DNA from: Actinomycetes bacterium
GTDB taxonomy: Bacteria; Actinomycetota; Actinomycetes; Actinomycetales; Microbacteriaceae
Reading direction: 5' to 3'
DNA length: 8,340 bases
Assembly (NCBI GenBank): GCA_023386675.1
Contig: JAEWJG010000111.1
Span: 1-8,340 of the forward strand
Position 1 is the stretch's first letter. Each line of letters begins with the position of its first letter. This document shows, piece after piece, positions 5,297 to 8,340 of the stretch. Both the position numbers and the translations under genes were made by a program. The notes beneath the pieces are model-generated. The model did not search any database. It worked only from the letters and a program-made list of their open reading frames with translations, and had not been told where the DNA came from.

Positions 5297-6286
5297 ATGG
5301 GGATTCTGGGCACCGGAATCGAAGAGGGCCTGCTGCTGAAGCCGGTCAAATACCAGTGGGCGATGGACCTGTACGACCAGGCCGTGGCGAACACGTGGTT
5401 CCCGAACGAGATCCAGCTCGGTGAGGACATCGCCGACTTCAAGCGGATGACCGACGAGGAGCGGCACGCGGTCACCTTCCTGATGAGCTACTTCAACCCG
5501 AACGAGCTGCTCGTCAACAAGGCTCTGGCGTTCGGCGTCTACCCCTACATCAACGCGGCCGAGGCGCACCTCTACCTCGCCAAGCAGATGTGGGAGGAGG
5601 CCAACCACTGCATGTCGTTCGAGTACGTCCTCGAGACGTTCCCGATCGACCGCGAGCAGGCGTACAACTCCCACGTCGACATCCCGTCGATGGCCCGCAA
5701 GGAGGAGTTCGAGGTCAGCTTCATCAAGCGCATGACCGAGCAGACCCTCGACATCTCCACCACCGAGGGCAAGCAGGACTTCATCCGCAACCTGGTGGCG
5801 TACAACGTCATCCTCGAGGGGATCTGGTTCTACTCGGGCTTCATGGTGGCGCTGTCGTTCCGCCAGCGGAACCTGCTGCGCAACTTCGGCTCGCTGATCG
5901 ACTGGGTCGTGCGCGACGAGTCGCTGCACCTCAAGTTCGGCATCAACCTCATCCTGACGGTGCTGGAGGAGAACCCCGACCTGCAGACGCCGGAGTTCGC
6001 CGCCGAGATCCGCCAGATGATCCTCGACGCCGTCGAGATGGAGGAGCAGTACAACCGCGACCTCCTCCCGGGCGGCATCCTGGGCCTCAACGCCAACTAC
6101 ATCAACCAGTACGTGCGGTACCTGGCCGACCGCCGTCTGGAGGAGCTCGGGTTCGAGGCCGAGTACAAGGTCTCCAACCCGGCCAAGTGGATGGCGACCG
6201 CCAACGACACGCTGGAGCTCGTGAACTTCTTCGAGTCCACGAACACCTCCTACGAGTCGAACGCCAAGGCGTCCAGCGGACGCTGA
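5297..6286 (+). CDS. nrdB: Ribonucleoside-diphosphate reductase, small subunit R2 (beta), class Ic type
   Basis: Radical-generating subunit of class I ribonucleotide reductase; 329 residues. ATG 5297 is preceded by GAGGAG (5282-5287) at 9 bases. A ferritin-like fold is expected, with metal ligands E70 (PNELLV), E101 and H104 (WEEANH), E174 (ILEGIWF), E208 and H211 (RDESLHL). The position four after H104, which is the radical Tyr in class Ia/Ib (E. coli Y122), is F108. The first ligand is Glu, not the Asp of E. coli. Every ligand is offset by 19 from the Chlamydia trachomatis R2c set (E89, E120, H123, F127, E193, E227, H230), so the spacing is identical. The E101-E174 gap of 73 does not fit NrdF. 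W34, D207 and C-terminal Y319 match the radical-transfer residues W48, D237 and Y356 of E. coli. No nrdI is nearby, consistent with a Mn/Fe class Ic enzyme; the metal content is inferred. Confidence 0.95.
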   Translation: MGILGTGIEEGLLLKPVKYQWAMDLYDQAVANTWFPNEIQLGEDIADFKRMTDEERHAVTFLMSYFNPNELLVNKALAFGVYPYINAAEAHLYLAKQMWEEANHCMSFEYVLETFPIDREQAYNSHVDIPSMARKEEFEVSFIKRMTEQTLDISTTEGKQDFIRNLVAYNVILEGIWFYSGFMVALSFRQRNLLRNFGSLIDWVVRDESLHLKFGINLILTVLEENPDLQTPEFAAEIRQMILDAVEMEEQYNRDLLPGGILGLNANYINQYVRYLADRRLEELGFEAEYKVSNPAKWMATANDTLELVNFFESTNTSYESNAKASSGR

Positions 6287-6287
6287 G

Positions 6288-7166
6288 ATGAGCTCGGAGA
6301 CCTCTCCATTGATCAGCGCCGCCGCGCTGGACGTCGCTCTCGGGGCTGAATCCCTGTGGAGCGGCGCCGGCCGGCGGCGCTCGACGTGGCGCGTGCTCGA
6401 CGTGCGCTGGAAGCTCGGGGGCCCGCCCGGGCGCGACGAGTTCGCGAAAGGGCACATCCCGGGAGCGGTGTACGTCGACCTCGACAGCGAGCTGGCCGGT
6501 CACGGCGCGCCGACGGACGGGCGGCACCCGTTGCCGGAGGAGTCCGCGTTCCAGGAAGCCGCCCGCCGATGGGGACTGAACGACGGCGACTCCGTCGTGG
6601 TCTACGACGACGTCGCCGGCACGTCCGCCGCCCGCGCCTGGTGGCTGCTCCGTCACGCCGGAGTGGCCGACGTCCGCGTGCTCGACGGCGGCCTCGCCGC
6701 CTGGCGAGCGGCTCGACTGCCGGTGGAGACCGAGACCACCCGACCCGTTCCGGGCGGCGTCCACCTGCGGTTCGGCACCCTGCCGACGCTCGACGCCGAC
6801 GGTGCCGCGGCGCTCGCGAGCGACGGCGTCCTGCTCGACGCCCGCGCCGCCGAACGCTACCGCGGCGAGGTCGAACCCATCGACCCGCGACCCGGGCACA
6901 TTCCGGGCGCGGTGAGCGTGCCGACGACCGAGAACCTCGGCGCCGACGGCCGCATGCTGCCCGCCGACGCACTCGCCTCCCGCTTCGCCGCACTCGGCGT
7001 CACCGCAGACGAAGCCGTCGGCGTCTACTGCGGCTCCGGAGTGACCGCCGCCCACGAGGCGCTCGCGCTGGTCGTCGCCGGCTTCCCGATACCATCGCTG
7101 TACGCGGGGTCGTACTCGGCCTGGTCGAACGACCCCGGCCGCCCTGTCGCGCTGCAGAACCGATAG
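6288..7166 (+). CDS. sseA: 3-mercaptopyruvate sulfurtransferase (tandem rhodanese domains)
   Basis: A 292-residue, cytosolic two-domain rhodanese. The N-terminal domain (about 10-145) has RVLDVRW and FAKGHIPGAVYVDLD; its catalytic position is replaced by acid (Y106-D107), as usual for the inactive first domain. The C-terminal domain (about 165-285) has LLDARAAERYRGE, PGHIPGAVSVP and the active loop C248-G-S-G-V-T, followed by YAGSYSAWSNDPGRPV. CGSGVT is the loop of 3-mercaptopyruvate sulfurtransferases such as E. coli SseA, whereas thiosulfate sulfurtransferases carry CRKGVT; hence the call. The enzyme moves sulfur from 3-mercaptopyruvate onto Cys248 as a persulfide, then to thiols or thioredoxin. 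Its ATG lies one base after the nrdB stop with no strong ribosome site, so it is probably translated by coupling as the last gene of the nrd operon. Why it is there is unknown; shared dependence on thioredoxin is only a suggestion. Confidence 0.9.
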   Translation: MSSETSPLISAAALDVALGAESLWSGAGRRRSTWRVLDVRWKLGGPPGRDEFAKGHIPGAVYVDLDSELAGHGAPTDGRHPLPEESAFQEAARRWGLNDGDSVVVYDDVAGTSAARAWWLLRHAGVADVRVLDGGLAAWRAARLPVETETTRPVPGGVHLRFGTLPTLDADGAAALASDGVLLDARAAERYRGEVEPIDPRPGHIPGAVSVPTTENLGADGRMLPADALASRFAALGVTADEAVGVYCGSGVTAAHEALALVVAGFPIPSLYAGSYSAWSNDPGRPVALQNR

Positions 7167-7178
7167 CCGATCGAGACC

Positions 7179-7196
7179 CGGCGGCGCATCCCGCCG
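7179..7196 (+). terminator. Weak terminator candidate after sseA
   Basis: CGGCGG (7179-7184) and CCGCCG (7191-7196) form a perfect 6-bp GC stem with a 6-base loop, 13 bases after the sseA stop codon. No T-run follows (TGAAGAGG), so it would have to work as a hairpin-only terminator of the type sometimes proposed in actinobacteria. Short GC-rich inverted repeats are common by chance in such DNA. Confidence 0.3.
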
Positions 7197-7255
7197 TGAA
7201 GAGGTCGATCCGCAGCGCGAATGGTGCCGAAACGCGGATTTCGCGCCTTCCGACA

Positions 7256-7288
7256 CCGAAACCTGACGGAAACCTCCGCGAAAAACGC
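7256..7288 (+). repeat. Three 11-bp phased repeats with GAAA cores upstream of the ABC transporter gene
   Basis: Starting at 7256, 7267 and 7278 the sequence reads CCGAAACCTGA, CGGAAACCTCC and GCGAAAAACGC. The shared core is (C/G)(C/G)GAAA at an exact 11-bp period, about one helical turn, so all cores face one side of the DNA. A related CCGAAAC occurs at 7227-7233. The repeats sit about 20-55 bp upstream of the candidate -35 at 7310. They could be operator sites for a transcription factor or a mild DNA-bending upstream element; no known regulator motif is recognised. Confidence 0.45.
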
Positions 7289-7309
7289 CGTTCCCTGTGC
7301 GAATTAGTG

Positions 7310-7340
7310 TTGAAGCGCGGCCTCCCCGCTGGGGTATTCT
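7310..7340 (+). promoter_or_regulatory. Weak candidate promoter of the ABC transporter operon
   Basis: TTGAAG (7310-7315) resembles a -35 (4 of 6) and TATTCT (7335-7340) a -10 (4 of 6), with a 19-bp spacer that is longer than ideal. Around the -10 lie alternating CCCC/GGGG/CCCC blocks (7324-7327, 7331-7334, 7341-7344) that could form either of two small hairpins. A transcription start near 7347 would leave a leader of about 57 bases. Confidence 0.3.
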
Positions 7341-7403
7341 CCCCTTACCCGTGCAATACGCATAGACACCATTCCTGCACCAGGAAGAAGGACACACACA
7401 ATC

Positions 7404-8303
7404 ATGCGCATCCGATCCGCGGCTCCCATCGCCGCCGTCGCCGCCGTCGCAGCCCTCGCCCTCACCGGCTGCGTCGACAACTCCACCCCGTCCTCCGGCT
7501 CAACGTCGAGCGCCGCGTCGGCCGTGAAGAAGGACGACACCCTTGCTGGCCAGCTGCCCCAGAGCGTCAAGGACGCCGGCAAGCTCGTCGTCGGCATGGA
7601 CAACACCTACCCGCCGAACGAGTTCAAGGACGACAACGGCCAGCCCGTCGGCTGGGAGGTCGACCTGACCAACGCGATCGCCGCCAAGCTGGGCACGAAG
7701 GCGAGCTTCGCCATCGCGAAGTTCGACAACATCATCCCGAGCATCACCGGCGGCAAGGACGACTTCGGCATGTCGTCGTTCACCGACACCACCGAGCGCG
7801 AGCAGCAGGTCGACTTCGTCAACTACTACTCGGCCGGCATCCTGTGGGCCTCGGCCAAGGGCAAGACCGTCGACCCGGACAACGCGTGCGGGCTGAAGGT
7901 CGCCGTCCAGTCGACCACCTACGAGGACACCGACGAGGTTCCCGCCAAGTCGAAGAAGTGCACGGATGCAGGCAAGCCCGCCATCCAGGCTCTCCGCTAC
8001 GACACGCAGGACGACGCGACCAACGCCGTCATCCTGGGCAAGGCCGACGCGCTCAGCGCCGACTCGCCCGTGACCCTGTACGCGATCTCCAAGTCGCAGG
8101 GCAAGCTGCAGGAGGCCGGCAAGACCTTCGATCAGGCGCCCTACGGCCTGCCGGTCAAGAAGGACTCGAAGCTCGGCCCCGTGCTGCAGAAGGCGGTCCA
8201 GGCCCTGATCGACGACGGCACGTACAAGAAGATCCTCGACAAGTGGGGCGTCGCCGACGGCGCCGTCGACAAGGCCGATTTCAACGCGGCCGCGAAGGGC
8301 TGA
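7404..8303 (+). CDS. Amino-acid ABC transporter substrate-binding lipoprotein (SBP family 3)
   Basis: A 299-residue secreted lipoprotein that captures a small polar solute, probably an amino acid, and delivers it to an ABC importer. The signal peptide (1-22) has Arg residues at 2 and 4, an Ala-rich core and lipobox LTGC, so C23 should be lipidated and anchor the protein to the outer face of the membrane. A Ser/Thr-rich linker (about 26-40) follows. The mature domain begins KLVVGMDNTYPPNEF and GWEVDLTNAIAAKLG, typical of PF00497. MSSFTDTTERE carries R132, the expected ligand-carboxylate binder, and D220 (SADSPV) the expected amino-group binder. C162 and C186 are placed to form a disulfide. ATG 7404 is preceded by AGAAGGA (7386-7392). 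The following gene starts 5 bases after the stop, giving a binding protein-permease order. The exact substrate cannot be read from the sequence. Confidence 0.93.
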   Translation: MRIRSAAPIAAVAAVAALALTGCVDNSTPSSGSTSSAASAVKKDDTLAGQLPQSVKDAGKLVVGMDNTYPPNEFKDDNGQPVGWEVDLTNAIAAKLGTKASFAIAKFDNIIPSITGGKDDFGMSSFTDTTEREQQVDFVNYYSAGILWASAKGKTVDPDNACGLKVAVQSTTYEDTDEVPAKSKKCTDAGKPAIQALRYDTQDDATNAVILGKADALSADSPVTLYAISKSQGKLQEAGKTFDQAPYGLPVKKDSKLGPVLQKAVQALIDDGTYKKILDKWGVADGAVDKADFNAAAKG

Positions 8304-8308
8304 CCTTC

Positions 8309-8340
8309 ATGTCCCAGAGCAACACCGCTCGGCCGGCGAC
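8309..8340 (+). CDS. Start of next gene, presumed ABC transporter permease (3' end outside window)
   Basis: ATG at 8309 opens a frame reading MSQSNTARPA before the window ends. GAAGGG (8293-8298, inside the end of the previous gene) stands 10 bases upstream as a plausible ribosome site, and the gap from the previous stop is 5 bases. A family 3 binding protein is usually followed by its permease, so this is the likely identity, but the ten visible residues themselves carry no diagnostic motif. Confidence 0.5.
   Translation, partial: MSQSNTARPA

Overview
The window is high-GC DNA from an actinobacterium, most likely a member of the Microbacteriaceae (Leifsonia/Microbacterium-like). This placement is inferred from base composition, GTG starts, a short DUF559-family gene with an upstream TTATCCACA motif, and the style of the proteins; no rRNA or other marker gene is present to confirm it.

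Layout. Bases 1-164 are the 3' end of an aldo/keto reductase gene (+). A DUF559-type (PD-(D/E)XK-like) gene runs convergently on the minus strand (276-1148) and is bracketed by two diverged, inverted copies of one 57-bp palindromic element (215-271 and 1206-1262). An MFS transporter gene follows on the minus strand (1269-2492), its stop codon almost touching the second palindrome. The divergent intergenic region 2493-2687 holds candidate DnaA boxes, a pair of NrdR-like boxes spaced 16 bp apart and a candidate promoter. These lead into a ribonucleotide reductase operon (+): nrdA (R1 large subunit, 2688-5174), a 25-codon mini-gene (5171-5248), nrdB (R2 small subunit, 5297-6286) and sseA (3-mercaptopyruvate sulfurtransferase, 6288-7166). 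After a 237-bp spacer comes an amino-acid-type ABC transporter: a family 3 substrate-binding lipoprotein (7404-8303) and the first codons of the next gene, presumably a permease (8309 to window end).

How it works together. R1 and R2 make deoxynucleotides. The R2 has Phe where class Ia/Ib enzymes have the radical Tyr, and Glu as first metal ligand, with ligand spacing equal to the Chlamydia class Ic enzyme; a Mn/Fe, tyrosyl-radical-free enzyme is inferred. The R1 polypeptide has no cysteine after its Tyr-Tyr radical-transfer pair and stops after an Ala/Pro/Gly-rich linker. The Cys-x-x-Cys tail that normally re-reduces the active site appears instead as the last residues (CESCQ) of the separate 25-residue peptide, which starts on a GTGA overlap with the R1 stop. 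This split redox tail, or a single-base frameshift that mimics it, is the most striking feature of the window. The sulfurtransferase starts one base after nrdB and is probably translationally coupled to it. No RNA gene, CRISPR array or transposase was seen.
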